A DNA stretch of 64,000 nt from NCBI RefSeq assembly GCF_028769735.1, contig NC_088172.1:95341235-95405234 (forward strand), in the 5' to 3' direction. A program made the position numbers and the translations under genes. Positions 38,336 to 49,345 of the stretch are shown piece after piece (position 1 is the stretch's first letter; every line of letters begins with the position of its first letter). This DNA is from Zonotrichia leucophrys gambelii (taxonomy: Eukaryota > Chordata > Aves > Passeriformes > Passerellidae). Below the pieces are notes generated by a model that saw only the letters and a list, made by a program, of their open reading frames with translations, did not search any database and was not told the DNA's origin.

Positions 38336-41300
38336 TTACATTCCCTTCAGTGTAGGCCCCATGAAGTTTTTTTTTTTTTTTTTGTTTAGTCATGTTGTAA
38401 TGTAACTCATGTATCATAATACATCAGCATGGTAGCACACTGCCAATGAAACTATGGGAAAGCATCTTTTCCACTTTTAGCTCCTTCACAGCTGGAATAC
38501 TGGCTAGGACAACAAAGATGGCATCAAGAAAAATAAATATAGGATTCTCTAGTGAAGAACTATTTCTGGTATAGAATTTTATCAGAACCAATTCTAATAT
38601 CTTCCCACAAAAACTCTTTCTCATAAAAAAGTTGTCTCTGTATTGCCTTGCAGCACAAATGAAGGGGACAGCAGGGAACACTGTAATGACCTTTCATGGG
38701 ACTGAGTCAAGCAGGATCTTAGAAAGAAATTAATGAGAACATCTAAATGTAGAGCTATAGAAGGAGCTACAGGGGAGACATAAATATTACTGATTCTGTA
38801 ATATGAATAAATATATCTAATAAAATATGTTCTGAATGTATTTCTAAGACAGAATTGAGGTTGCTTCTTAAGCATGATACGAAATGGTATTTCTTATATA
38901 TTTAAAGGAAAATGTTAAAAATAAGGAGATGAAGTAAACTTTCCAACAAGAAAAATGCTGCTCTGTAAGGTAAATGCTGGCAAATAACAGAAATCTTGTT
39001 TGATTGTTAGCCCGTTATTGAAATGAGCACAAAAATCATCTGGTTCCTAGTTTTAATTCATGAAGAGGAGGAATAATTCTGAGGTTCCCAAAGTGGAAAA
39101 ACTCCTACATCTAAACCATAATTAAAATTTCTTTCTGGCAGATTATTTATGCCATTAGGCAATTCACAGAATTACAATGATGAAAGCAAGTATCCCATAC
39201 CATTTAACTCATGTACTTCATCAAGTTAACAAAGCTCTCAAAAAAAGCACAAGCATTTCTTGCATTTTTTTAAAATCATATTTTCTGAACAAAGAACCTT
39301 TCCATATACTAAGAGAGAAACTCATATTTGAAGAAGGTAGAATTTTTTTATGATTATATTCTCAATACATAGACCACATCAGAATATGAACATTGATGTA
39401 ATAATAATGCCTTATGCAATGTGAAGGGTGTACAGGTGTAATGAATGCAGCCAACAGAGTGAACAAATGATGGGCTATGGTCCAACTAGTCATACCAAAA
39501 CAGAAACAATCTGCACATTGAACACAGGAAAAAGATTTAACTTCACTAACACAAAACTGCAGAATGTCACATCAAGCCAAGGGACAGAAATAGATCACAC
39601 TGAACTGCAGGATAAGTCTCTATAAAATTCAACAAAACAAAAACTAATGCATATGAAGGTGTGGAATTTGAGAAAGGTGTATCAAATAATAGGATTTTCA
39701 TTTTTATGTATGTTCTTTTGTTTAAAGGAAATACTTAAAGGAATTTGTGATTCTAGCTTGTTCCAGAACAAAACTATAAAAATTGTACAAAAGCCATTAA
39801 CAATACAATTATTTTCAATTGTAAAGCGTCTTTATATAGCATGTTAAAAAGTGCTTGATACATTTTCTGCTTTCTTCAGCTTACAGCAAGTGCCTTCTTG
39901 CTTTATGAAATGTATGTTAAAAGTGTCTATTGTGAAGAACATCTAACACTCGTAAATAATTTGCTTCTAAGAATAAAGAAAAAAATCAAACCACATTTCC
40001 CAAAACATGCTTATAATACATGGAGAGCAGTCACCTCATTTTACTTTCATGAAAACAAACCAATTCACCCTCCCCAACACCCCATTTGTCTCCAAAAGTA
40101 CTTTAGAATAGAAAGGTCTCAGGTGTTTTTCTTTTATCACTTTGAATGTGCTTCAATATTCTATATTGACAACTGCAAATTTTTATTGAGTCTGCATTTT
40201 TAGTGAGTTCCCACAGTTTTCTGTAGTGGGTCAAATTCTTAAAATACACCACCTTCTGTTTAGGGCATTAGCACAACACTTAAACAACACTGATGTTATT
40301 GCTCTCTTACATCCTGCATCAAGTGGCATTGGTATGGATCTAAAAGACATGTACAAGATGTATCCTAACAAATACTACAATTACATGACATAAAAAGGAC
40401 ATGTTATATATCTAATGTCCTATATTATGTACTTTTCCTGTCCTCAGTCACAAGTAGTCTGATGAGAAGCATAAAATTGAAATACTCAAAATATGTAAAG
40501 AGGTAGCAAAAAATAAATGGAATAGAAAAACTAGGCAGGAATCATTCTTATGACATACAATGGGATCCTCTTTAGAATCCATTCAGGTGTAGAGGAATGT
40601 TTTCATTAATTTACACAGATGGGCTACGACCTGAATTGCTCCATGAATTTCATAGTTTACCTGCTGTGCTGCTACTCATCATCTGCAACTCCCATTGAGA
40701 CCTCAGGGCGAGTCACTGGAACACAATGAGGGCACCAGGCCCCTCTCTCTGCCAGGGAAGCATTTCTAATCAATAGCTTTTATTGCAATGGAAGTTACCA
40801 CAAAGCTTTCAAGATCTGGGTTTATGTTGTAGTTAAAATGAGCTTAGTGCCATCTCTAGTGTGTAGTTACTTCACCAAGCTGCACATTATAAATTAGGTC
40901 AAGGCTGTTTGTGCAAACTGGTATTTTAGAAGATGAAACAAAAGCAACACAGAAGATGGTGATACTATCACATGAAAACCATCCTTGTGTGTTTGATTTG
41001 TGGATGCCTACACACACACACATTCAGATACATATTTAGATGTGATTGGAGACAGTAAAAATAGGTCAAATAAATTTTTCATCTAAATTGATTTGAGTGA
41101 GTACGCAATGGGAAAGTGCAGATTCTGATGGAAGATATGGTTATGTAAATCTCCACTGAGACAAGAGAGCTACTCCAAATATATGCAGATGGGTTTAAGT
41201 CCCTTACAACACAAGTTCAAATCTCTGGTTGAAACCCCCCTAAAATAATTTAGAATTGTAATTCTTCTCATAGAGTTTCATAATTCAACTACATACACTT

Positions 41301-44198
41301 TGGAGTTTAAGAAGAGGACAAAGGCATTAAAAAAAAAAATCTCATACAAGCATCGACTATTTTTTTCTTATTTGTCAAACTTTTGTAGAAAATAGCTGTA
41401 GTAACAAGCAATAAATAATGCAAGCCAAATCCAGTGAAGAGTGGAGTACAGATTTGAGTTGTGTAGCAGCACACATCTTCTAAGTCCCAGTTTCCCCAGG
41501 ACTGAAGAATAGTGTTTCACATGTGCTGGAAGAAAACAGCAGTACAAAGCACAACAGAAGTTCATTCTGTAGCACTAACAGCAGCCATGCTCCTCTGAAG
41601 TGAGATAAATGTCCCACTGGAAATTTCAGGTCAAGAGGAACATTGCAATGGGATTATAGGACTGGGCAGAAAAGACTGAAGGTGGCACAGAGAGTTTAGT
41701 CATTGTGCAGCAGTGATGCTCATTTGGTATCATTTACATATAAAATTGATCTCACTTGCCTATGTAAATTGATTATACACTCCTGGAATTTGGTGGTTTT
41801 CTTAGCAAATAGAAGGATGACATGCACGTTAAAGAAGGAGGACGACAATAACAACAATGGGAGAAGAATTAAAAATGAAAATGGAATGGAAATTTCTTTT
41901 GGGAAAACTAAATGTGTAAGAGTTAGCGTAACTTAGAACAATCCCACGAATCTCACTGTCCTTGGGAGGTTTTTCAGGAATCAGTCCTTACACAAATATT
42001 TTCTGAACAATTATTAAGCATTGAAGACACCTTTTTTTTCTTTTTCCTGCTCATAAGCAGTGATTATTTTTTTCTTTTTGTATACATTTTTCTTTAACAA
42101 ATATATTTATTGCGGCCAATTAAACGAAACAGTACTGATATTTCAGATCTGTTTCTGTATCTCTCTCTGAGCAATTCTCATGGTTATGTGAAGTAAACTA
42201 CACTATGGTCGGTTGTTTTGTGCTTGGGGTTATTTTTATGTATTTTATTTGAAAAATGAGTTGTAATTCCAGGTTTAGGTAGAAAAAAAAAAAGATAACT
42301 GCATTTTTCCACCTTCAAAGAACAGTTCAAATATATTCAGGGCAAATTATGAACATTATTGTGATTCCCTCTGCCATTTGCAGTCTTTGCTCATTGTGCA
42401 ATGTTTGGGGAATTATTGATATCTGTAAGAGGAAGTTGGAGGTCAGTCAACCAGTTAGGGCTAGACTAAGACTAGTTGAGCTGATATGCAGGGATAAAAA
42501 AAAAATAAAATTACACTCATTCATCAGTGTGAAATAGCACCCCATACACAATTGTTCAGAAAGCATTTGGCTGAACCGTCTTAAGTTATACAGAGTCACG
42601 CTAGCAGCACCTCAAACAAAAGAATACCTTGGCAATAGATTTTCTGGCAGGCTTCTCTGCCATGGAAAGCAAAGTAAAAAGTGTGTATCGCTTTCCTCAG
42701 TTTCCAGCAGCATCTCCCACTGCCTTTGAGAGATGCTGTTCATGTGATGTAAGAACAGCAGCTTAGGCAACACACAGCTTTTCACCAGGAAATTTATAAA
42801 CTTAGATGCCCAAACTTGATTTCCAGTGCAGTATCTGCAAATCCTATCACTTTTATATATTGGTTTGTGAACAAAGCACTACAGGGATAGTATAATGGTG
42901 ATTTGAACGTAAGGCAAAATATTTGTAAAGGAACTGAAGGACAGAAATAGGTAAACTGTGGGGTAAAACAGGACACATTACCTTGCTGAACAGGACCCTC
43001 TCTAGAAGAGATGATGTGAATATAAACTTCCATATAATATGCAATATCATGTATTATGGCACAGAGATCCAAAACATGCTTCAGTAGATTCTGGAACTCT
43101 ACCCCACTCATTTTTCATATGCATGGAAAACCTCTCCCCCATACAGCCCTCAAAAAAAAACAACCAAAACCATGCAGGAGTTACACAGCACCTTGAAAAA
43201 TCAGATTCTGAGAAAGCATTTTCATCCCTTAGGACATGAGCATCACTCCTCACAGAAAATAATCACATAGCTCTGATGATATGAAAAAAATGGAAATTAC
43301 AGTTCACAAGGCTACTAATAAACAAATATCAAGAGAAAAAATGAATCTTGGTCTCTACAGGCAGCTACAGATATACTGTGACTGCAGTGTGGAATCAAAC
43401 CAAAGCATTTAATCTTGTTCTAAAGCTACATTTTACAGGTAAACCTACCACTTGTTTTTGGGGAAAAAAAACCCTCTTCTAAATTGGTTCTTAGGGTTAA
43501 TTTTTGCTCATTCTACTTCTGCTTTTTCTTTTTTTTTTTTTTTTTTTTTTAATTTTTGAAGTTTGATCCCTAAAAATATCTCTCAATTTTCAATTGATTC
43601 TATACACCTGGGCTTTGAGCACTGAGCTCATAACTTTGAAAGGAGAAATCTTTTTAGTGCGCTGATGAAGTACTCACACTTCATTAAGCACTGAAACCTC
43701 TCTATGGTTCTACAGTGTGTTTCATGAAAGGACCTCAGCAGTTTATGCTTATAAATGCTTCCCTGCAGCAGACAGAAAATTTGGTAGTTAATATTTCTGA
43801 GCAAGCAGAAGTGGTGCTTGAGACTTGTGTGAAAGGCATTCAGCTGAATGTGTGCATCTAGGAATTCTTCCTCTCACAGCTAAGCAGGAGAAAACACAAT
43901 AGGAGAATTTTAAATTGATTCAGGAAAATTGAAGAATAAAAACTATGGTAGAGGAGGCTAGGTTTAGACATAATTCAGGTACGAGACATCCAAATCTAGG
44001 AAAGATCAGGTAGGAATCATGCAAGGCATACAGTATTTTACTGAAACAGGAGAATTGTTTAAATTGTGTTTAATGCTGCTTCTTTAGACTATAATATCTG
44101 TGAAAGTTGTTGCTATCTTTTGCGTGGATTTAATTCTAAAACTCTATTTTGTTAAATAGGTGAAAATATGCTGTGCAGAATGTGATGAGAATTTGTGA
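38336..44198. other. Unique A/T-rich non-coding DNA
   Basis: No gene was recognised in about 5.9 kb. A T17 run sits at 38367-38383, a (CA)6 tract at about 41011-41022, and T-rich tract at 43523-43550. The longest open frame is about 105 codons (42794-43111, minus) with no recognisable domain. A short block at 40697-40725 resembles a degenerate old-repeat motif described in the findings. Confidence 0.55.
43523..43550. repeat. Poly-T tract
   Basis: Five T, one C and then 22 consecutive T (43529-43550). Read on minus this is a poly-A run that could mark the 3' end of a poly-A retrocopy on the minus strand (body to the left of 43523), but no retrocopy was recognised there. Confidence 0.85.
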
Positions 44199-44233
44199 CC
44201 TCCTTATTTTATTCAGCTAGGAAAATAAGGAGG
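44199..44233. repeat. 12-bp perfect hairpin, 11-nt loop
   Basis: The arm cctccttatttt (44199-44210) is followed by an 11-nt loop and then by its exact reverse complement aaaataaggagg (44222-44233). It lies about 35 bp to the left of the TguSINE1-like element. Neither terminal-repeat behaviour nor a flanking duplication was seen, so it is recorded as an inverted repeat only. Confidence 0.9.
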
Positions 44234-44265
44234 GAAAGTTCTCATAGAAGTTATTTATTGTCTAA

Positions 44266-44405
44266 AAATCACAAAATCACTGAATATTCTGAGTTGGAAG
44301 GGACTCACAAAGATATTGAGTCTAACTCTTTAATGAATGGCCTATATGGGGATTGAAGCTTGATCTCATTATCAACATGCTCTAAATGTTTGTTCATTGT
44401 AAGGG
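44266..44405 (-). mobile_element. TguSINE1-like SINE (tRNA-Ile head, CR1-like tail)
   Basis: On plus, 44266-44332 reads 'aaatcactgaatattctgag' and 'ttggaagggactcacaaag', the reverse complement of a CR1 3' tail. It passes directly into 'aatggcctatatggggattgaag' (44334-44356) and 'cattatcaacatgctctaaatg' (44367-44388). These match the reverse complement of tRNA-Ile: the 3' acceptor and T-arm with the B box, then the anticodon arm, then the D-arm side. A tRNA-Ile head joined to a CR1-type tail is the known design of TguSINE1, a SINE described from the zebra finch genome and thought to be moved by CR1 enzymes. The copy has small deletions in the anticodon region and in the A box. It is the best single clue that the DNA is from a songbird. 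Confidence 0.78.
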
Positions 44406-45499
44406 TCTTGGTTGTTCCTCCATTTAGACTACCCTTTGTTTTTAGCAATAGCACTATTTGAACTACTATTTTTGCAGTTCTTTTCATAACAAAAAGCAGT
44501 AAGCAGGCAAGAAAGAGACCAGAATCTTCTGCACCCCAGATACATATACTTATTTTTAGGAAATGCCTCCCAAGTGCAAATTTAATTTCTTGCAGATTTT
44601 CCCTTTTCCCTTTAGCTTTATGTCTCCTGTAGAAAGAATTGTAGATTTAATACGAAGAACAAAATGTCAAACAGAAGAAAATAAAGAAGACTTACTTTTT
44701 TTTCCACCAAGAGGAAAGTTAAAAAATCTCTTCTTATCAAGCGTAATAGAGAAGGAATGTTGTTACATATGCAGAAAAACTTTCTCAGGAGAGAAATATG
44801 GAAGAGAAATATTCAGTTCAGTTGGGTCCAAAACTACAAGGTCTTCAAAAAGCAACCAGAACAACAAAAGCACCACATATTATTCATTGCAATAACATTA
44901 CGTGCCAAAACATCAAGCCACTTCAGGAAAGAGGTAAATACAAACAATTCCCTCAGACTTCCTCATCTACCTCTACACTACAGCATCTAAAACTCAGAGA
45001 CATGAGAAGCAGCCAAGTTTCACCAAAGGTTTACATTGTTCCAGACTTAATTCTGTCATTTCTTGGGCTATTCATGACCCTGTAAATTCCAAACCGAGCA
45101 AACTGAAATAATGTTTGTGTTGCTGGATTATTTTCCTATTTTCTAATCATTATGGAAAAACAGTGCCATGGCTCCTTTTTTTCTAGCACCACCATCCTCT
45201 GCCTTGTCTCTTCCCTTTTTCCAGCAATGAACTCCTGCTGAAACCCTCATCCTCTGTGGTTGGTCAACACAGAAACAAGTAAGATTTTTCTACAACCTGA
45301 CTACTGGGAGTAAGGAAAGAAAAAAATCCAAGTCATAATTTCTAACCTACAGGGAAAAATATTTCATATTAAAATCAAATAATCACATACTGAATTATTA
45401 CAGCTACTAGCAGTTTTTGTCTTTGGCCTTTAGTGCATTGAAATGTTTAATTCTGTGGCCACCAGCTGTTAAGCAGAATATTTTACCAGGGATGTATCA
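44406..45499. other. Unassigned DNA with short open frames
   Basis: Overlapping plus-strand frames at 44563-44895 (110 codons), 44757-44990 and 44798-45085 look chance-derived. The 110-codon frame contains a C-Y-I-C pair but no second half of a zinc-binding motif. No recognised repeat body was seen until about 45500. Confidence 0.45.
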
Positions 45500-46870
45500 A
45501 TCTAATTAAGTGTGATAAAAACCAGAAACATCCAGCATGTTTTTCTGTCTTAGTGTAGGATAAACTCTGTCAGTCCTTAAAATATTTATCTAATGTCTTT
45601 TCATCCCCCAGTCCCATTACATCTATTTCAGTGTTTCACTATTTGCATCATTAAAAAAGCTCTTCCGACCGTTTAAACTTACTATTAATTGATAAAAACC
45701 CAGAATATTTATTTCCTTTTTATGCCACCCTTTACAAACCTGATCTTTGCCATCAGGTCCTCCCTCAGTAATTTATTTAATATGATACCTAACCCTACTG
45801 TTCAGTTTTTTATTTTATAATTCTGCCTTGTTTCTGACTTGCAATGGTTAAAACTGAATGCAGAATTCCAGCCTTGAGTACTGCCCTGAGCAGAATTGGA
45901 TAATTACTTCACCATGTCTTACAAGATGTATTTCCATTTACAAGAGATAAAATGTTCCCTAGATTTTTTTACAACTTCATGGCTTTGCTAACCCCTGTAC
46001 AGAATGTGATACATGCATACTCACAGATTCTTTTCCAAAGAAACAGTGTTTCACCAAGTTTTTTCTACACCATATTTTTGCTGTCCATAATTTCTTCCTA
46101 CGCCTAGCACCTTCCACTTGCTTCCACAGAGTTTTAACATATTTTTTTGGTCCTTTTCTCTAATTTGTCAAAGCTGATTTTGAATTCAAAGCTTGCTCTT
46201 GAATATGTGGTTTCTCTTCCCCAGCTCTGCATTATCACAGATTTAATAAACTTGGTCTGTGCTCTGCCATCCAGGCTGATTAAAGGAAAATAGCAAAGAA
46301 TTGATTCCAGGGTGAATGCCTTGTGGTTGGTTTGTCCTTTCACTTTGACAAGCAATTACTGGCAACTCACACACTTATCCAGACAACTTTGCATGCAATT
46401 TACTAATTTAGAAACTTAATCTAGCCCAAGATTCCCTAGCTAGCTTAAGAGAATATCGTGCTAGACAGCGCAAAAAGATATGTTAGAGAGTGCCTAAAGA
46501 TTTGTTTAGGGTTACATAACATCTGCTGCTTCTTGACAATCTCTAACAATTGTTGAAGAATTTGTTCATTGCAATTTGTTGCTGATCTACTGATACTCAT
46601 CTCTTTCTTGGCTTGCTACTGCTAAGAAATCATTTTTTTGATTATTTGTTCCAAAGTCTTCCAGGAAATGAAGCTAGCCTGGCAAGTTAGACTTGATTGC
46701 AAATTTAAAATTTGGCACTAACATCCCCCTCTTGCAGTCTTTGAAATCATCATTTGCCTTTAGCAACATTCTTATAGGAAACCTCCAACAGAGGTTAGAT
46801 TGCTTCTGGCCAGTATTCTGCTAAATATCAAGGTGCATTTCATCACACCATGCTCATTCATGTACTGCAT
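45500..46870 (-). mobile_element. Long ancient CR1/L3-type LINE copy
   Basis: The plus strand follows, over about 1.3 kb, the reverse complement of an old CR1/L3-like LINE in correct order. Landmarks are 'atctaatgtcttttcatc' (45588), 'cagtgtttcactatttgc' (45630), 'gcagaattccagccttgag' (45860) with 'ataattacttcaccatgtct' (45900), 'agctctgcattatcacagat' and a following 'aaacttggtctgtg' (46223-46260), 'ccaggctgattaa' (46271), then 'ttggcactaacatccccc' and 'ttgcagtctttgaaatcatc' (46710-46752) and 'aggtgcatttcatca' (46830). These correspond to the 3' UTR and then the last half of ORF2 of such elements. The divergence is heavy and no peptide motif survives intact. The 73-codon minus frame at 46134-46355 is just the decayed ORF2. 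The age appears much greater than that of the CR1 ends at 57 kb. Confidence 0.75.
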
Positions 46871-47151
46871 GGGCATCAAGGCCCTGAACAAGCTGAAATG
46901 CAAATAAATTATTTTTCACAATGAATGCTTCAAATACTTATGCAGGATGGTCATGCACCTGATAAAGGAGCTAAGAACAAAGTAGCAATAAAGAGTGAGC
47001 ATATTTTGCTATTTATTTCAGAAGTATTTCAATCTGCATTGAGATATTTAAGTTTGTAGCAGTCAAAGTACATATTTTAGATCATGAAATCACACTGAAT
47101 ACCTGCAAAAATAAACATGCACCTGACCTACCAAAGAATAACCACAGTTTG
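46871..47151. other. Spacer between old CR1 and solo LTR
   Basis: About 280 bp of A/T-rich DNA with no recognised element. Confidence 0.45.
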
Positions 47152-47624
47152 TGTTGGGTCTGGCTGAGATGGAATGAACTTCCCTAGCAGCAGCCTATAT
47201 GGGGCTGCGATTTGAAATTGTGACTAAAACAGCACCAAATCTTTGTCTGGCCCTTATTCTGCCACCCAGAAGGAGAAGGCTGGAAGTGGAAAAGAAGCTG
47301 GACCAGACACAGTCAGGACAGCTGACCTGAGCTGGCCAAAATGATGCTCTGTACCACATAATACCATACTCAGCAATAAACTGGGAGGTTTTTCCTTCAA
47401 ATGTAGCCATTGTTGGAGTCTGGCTGGGCATCAGTCTCCTTAATGAGAAAGTGGCTGCCTCTCCATTTCTTGAGGGTTTCCCCCCATCTTTTCTTTACTT
47501 ATTAAATTGTGCTTATCTTGACCTTTCATATTTTGCTTTTCCTATTCTTCCCCTTCCCTGGTGATGGAAAGGGAGGGAGTGGTGGGATGAGTGTGCAGCT
47601 TCTGGATGAGGTGAACTGACAACA
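47152..47624 (+). mobile_element. Solo LTR of an avian endogenous retrovirus
   Basis: The element starts with TGTTGGGTCTGGCTGAGATGG-like sequence at 47152, the usual 5' end of a common bird ERV LTR. Further landmarks appear in the right order: 'tgactaaaacagcacc' (47221), 'ggacagctgacctgagctgg' with 'ccaaaatgatgctc' (47317-47350), 'accatactcagcaataaa' (47363), 'cttattaaattgtgcttatc' with 'ttgacc' (47499-47524) containing an ATTAAA polyadenylation-type signal at 47501-47506, and a terminal 'gtgaactgacaaca' (47611-47624). No gag, pol or env sequence follows, so it is a solo LTR left by recombination between two LTRs. A clear target-site duplication was not found. Assignment to a named family needs a repeat library. 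Confidence 0.8.
47501..47506 (+). promoter_or_regulatory. Polyadenylation-type signal in the solo LTR
   Basis: ATTAAA lies inside the conserved 'cttattaaattgtgc' block, the usual position of the R-region polyadenylation signal in this LTR type. Whether it is used today is unknown. Confidence 0.5.
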
Positions 47625-49029
47625 GGTGTGTTAGATGGAACACAATCATCTCTAAAAATTCAGGTCACGTTTTTACTACATTTAAAAACATTCCAAAAAG
47701 TATCCCTAGCAAAGTTAGCAACACAAGTTGCTTAGCCAGCTGGAAAAGATTGTTTAGCTATTTAAAAGTATACTGAATCCTGTTCAGACAATATTTGTTA
47801 TATTGCATGAAATAAGGACAATTTTTTTTTGCAATTACACTGTAATTACACTGTAATTACACTGTAATTTTTGGTTGATTCAGGACCATTAAAATAATTT
47901 AACAATACATAAGAAGCACAGTATGGATTTCATTTTGTCTATAGATTTCTATAGATTTTATAAAATACAATATTTTGAATAAAATTACAGGTGTGATGGA
48001 GCCACCCATTTAGCTTTCATATCCATATTTTAGTTCTTTACTTCATCTTGTAAAAACTATTTTCTAGCTTTTCATGGGAAAAATGGAAGCTCACCAAACA
48101 GGCAAGCCAACTATTTGTTAATGTTCATTGTACAAGTGATAGAACTAGCAAATGTTGCTGGGGTTGTTGTTGTTTGCACAATCCAAACTTTACATCGAAG
48201 GACTCATACTTTCCCTGCAGATTGCACTTCAAGAAGCCACAGTTTCTGTGCATGGCAGTGACAAGAATTCATATATATTCTATATCAAAAATACAATTAT
48301 TTCTCAAATAGGCGAATATTGAAAGTTTTTACTGTGTATTTAGTGCTGGCAATATTTGTGTTGTCTTATGGCAGTTTTACAGGCTTTGAACCAAGAATTT
48401 TACTCCTAATTGTCAGTTCAGACAAAAGGAATTCATCATCTATAGTCAAAGCTTTACATATTTTGCCAGAGTTAGGTCTGAATTCTGTATCTAGAGAACA
48501 AGATTTCCTGCTGTTTTCAGTACTTAGGTTGCAATGCAATCTCTGCCACAGGTTTGCATGAATGTATAGATCAGCATTTTGCTAAATGATGTGTGAAAAT
48601 AGTTACATACCTAGGGTGTTTACATTTTGAAATTTTATATTACTTTAAATAGCTACCAGACTACTGCTGACATTCTAATAACTTTTGTGGTGTACTGAGT
48701 CCAGTACTGACAGGCATGCATTACACTGCAAAAACAGTGTAGGAGGAGAAAAATGACAGATCTCAGCTTCTCAGACATCCTAAGTGGATATTATACTTTA
48801 GGACTCTATAGAGAAACAATTAGCCAGATGTTTTTACTGGTAAAATTTTTTTATATGCTGCTATTTAAATTGTCATTACTTATTTCCTTTGATATCCTTT
48901 TTTTTTACATTATCCTGGCTGTAATGTTGAGCAGTTAAGTTGATGACCTCCATAAACTCTTTTGTTTTTCTGAGTTAAAGAATAAAAAATAAGCAACAAA
49001 AGTAATTTTGACTATTTTTCTTCATATTT
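47625..49029. other. A/T-rich non-coding DNA
   Basis: No gene was recognised. It contains an 11-bp tandem triplet at 47833-47865 next to a T-run. Short open frames (80 codons at 48319-48561, starting with a hydrophobic stretch that resembles a signal peptide by chance) have no recognised family. Confidence 0.5.
47833..47865. repeat. Perfect 11-bp tandem repeat, three copies
   Basis: The unit aattacactgt is present three times without mismatch at 47833-47843, 47844-47854 and 47855-47865, followed by a partial fourth copy (aatt). This is a micro/minisatellite seed and may vary in copy number. Confidence 0.95.
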
Positions 49030-49345
49030 TCTTCAGAGCTCAGCAATCAAATTCACCTGGGCCTAATGCTTTGCAGATTTTCACTGCAGTAGCCTCTTTA
49101 TTGTCTTTTCCAGCAAAACAGCAAGGTATTTAACATTTTTCTTTCCCTCAGGAAAATGTACCTGTCTCTGAGATGATATCTTCTGTATTGTCTACCAGTA
49201 GCAAGACAAATAAGAGTCCCTTTGCAGAATCAAACTCATTAGTTGCTATCTTTAGTTGGGTTTTTTTTCCCTCAATGATCCTAGTTTTTGCATTTTCTTG
49301 TTTATTGCAAATTTAAGTCAGCTTGAACATCATTAAATTTAGAAC
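49030..49345 (-). mobile_element. Probable old CR1/L3-type LINE ORF2 fragment
   Basis: The plus strand shows 'gagctcagcaatcaaattca', 'cctgggcctaatgctttgca' and 'ttattgtcttttccagc', followed further on by 'ggtatttaacatttttc', 'agatgatatcttctg' and 'gatcctagtttttgc'. This order resembles the reverse complement of the ORF2 region upstream of the RT core in ancient CR1/L3 copies (blocks such as CTCAGCAATC..ATTCA, AGCATTTAACA and TGTCATC). The similarity is weaker than at 45.5-46.9 kb. It has the same orientation and covers a region partly overlapping the left edge of that copy, so it is more likely a separate insertion than its continuation. Confidence 0.5.

Noticed and set aside
38367..38383. 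T17 run as the poly-A tail of the adjacent CR1 copy
   Set aside because: CR1 elements do not end in poly-A, and this run lies beyond the 5' truncation side of the minus-strand CR1, not at its 3' end.
39428..39625. YRCNEC peptide resembling a zinc-finger start
   Set aside because: No His-X3-His follows at the right spacing and no tandem finger is present.
44563..44895. 110-codon frame with a C-Y-I-C pair resembling a zinc-finger start
   Set aside because: No matching second His/Cys pair at finger spacing is present, and the overlapping frames look like chance.
48319..48561. 80-codon frame with an N-terminal hydrophobic stretch resembling a signal peptide
   Set aside because: Hydrophobic runs are frequent in translated T-rich DNA. 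There is no mature domain, no cysteine pattern of a known secreted family and no gene context.
46860..49030. Idea that the LINE fragments at 45.5-46.9 and 49.03-49.35 kb are one copy split by a later 2.2-kb insertion
   Set aside because: The two fragments appear to cover partly overlapping LINE coordinates, and the DNA between them, apart from the LTR, does not look like a single inserted element.
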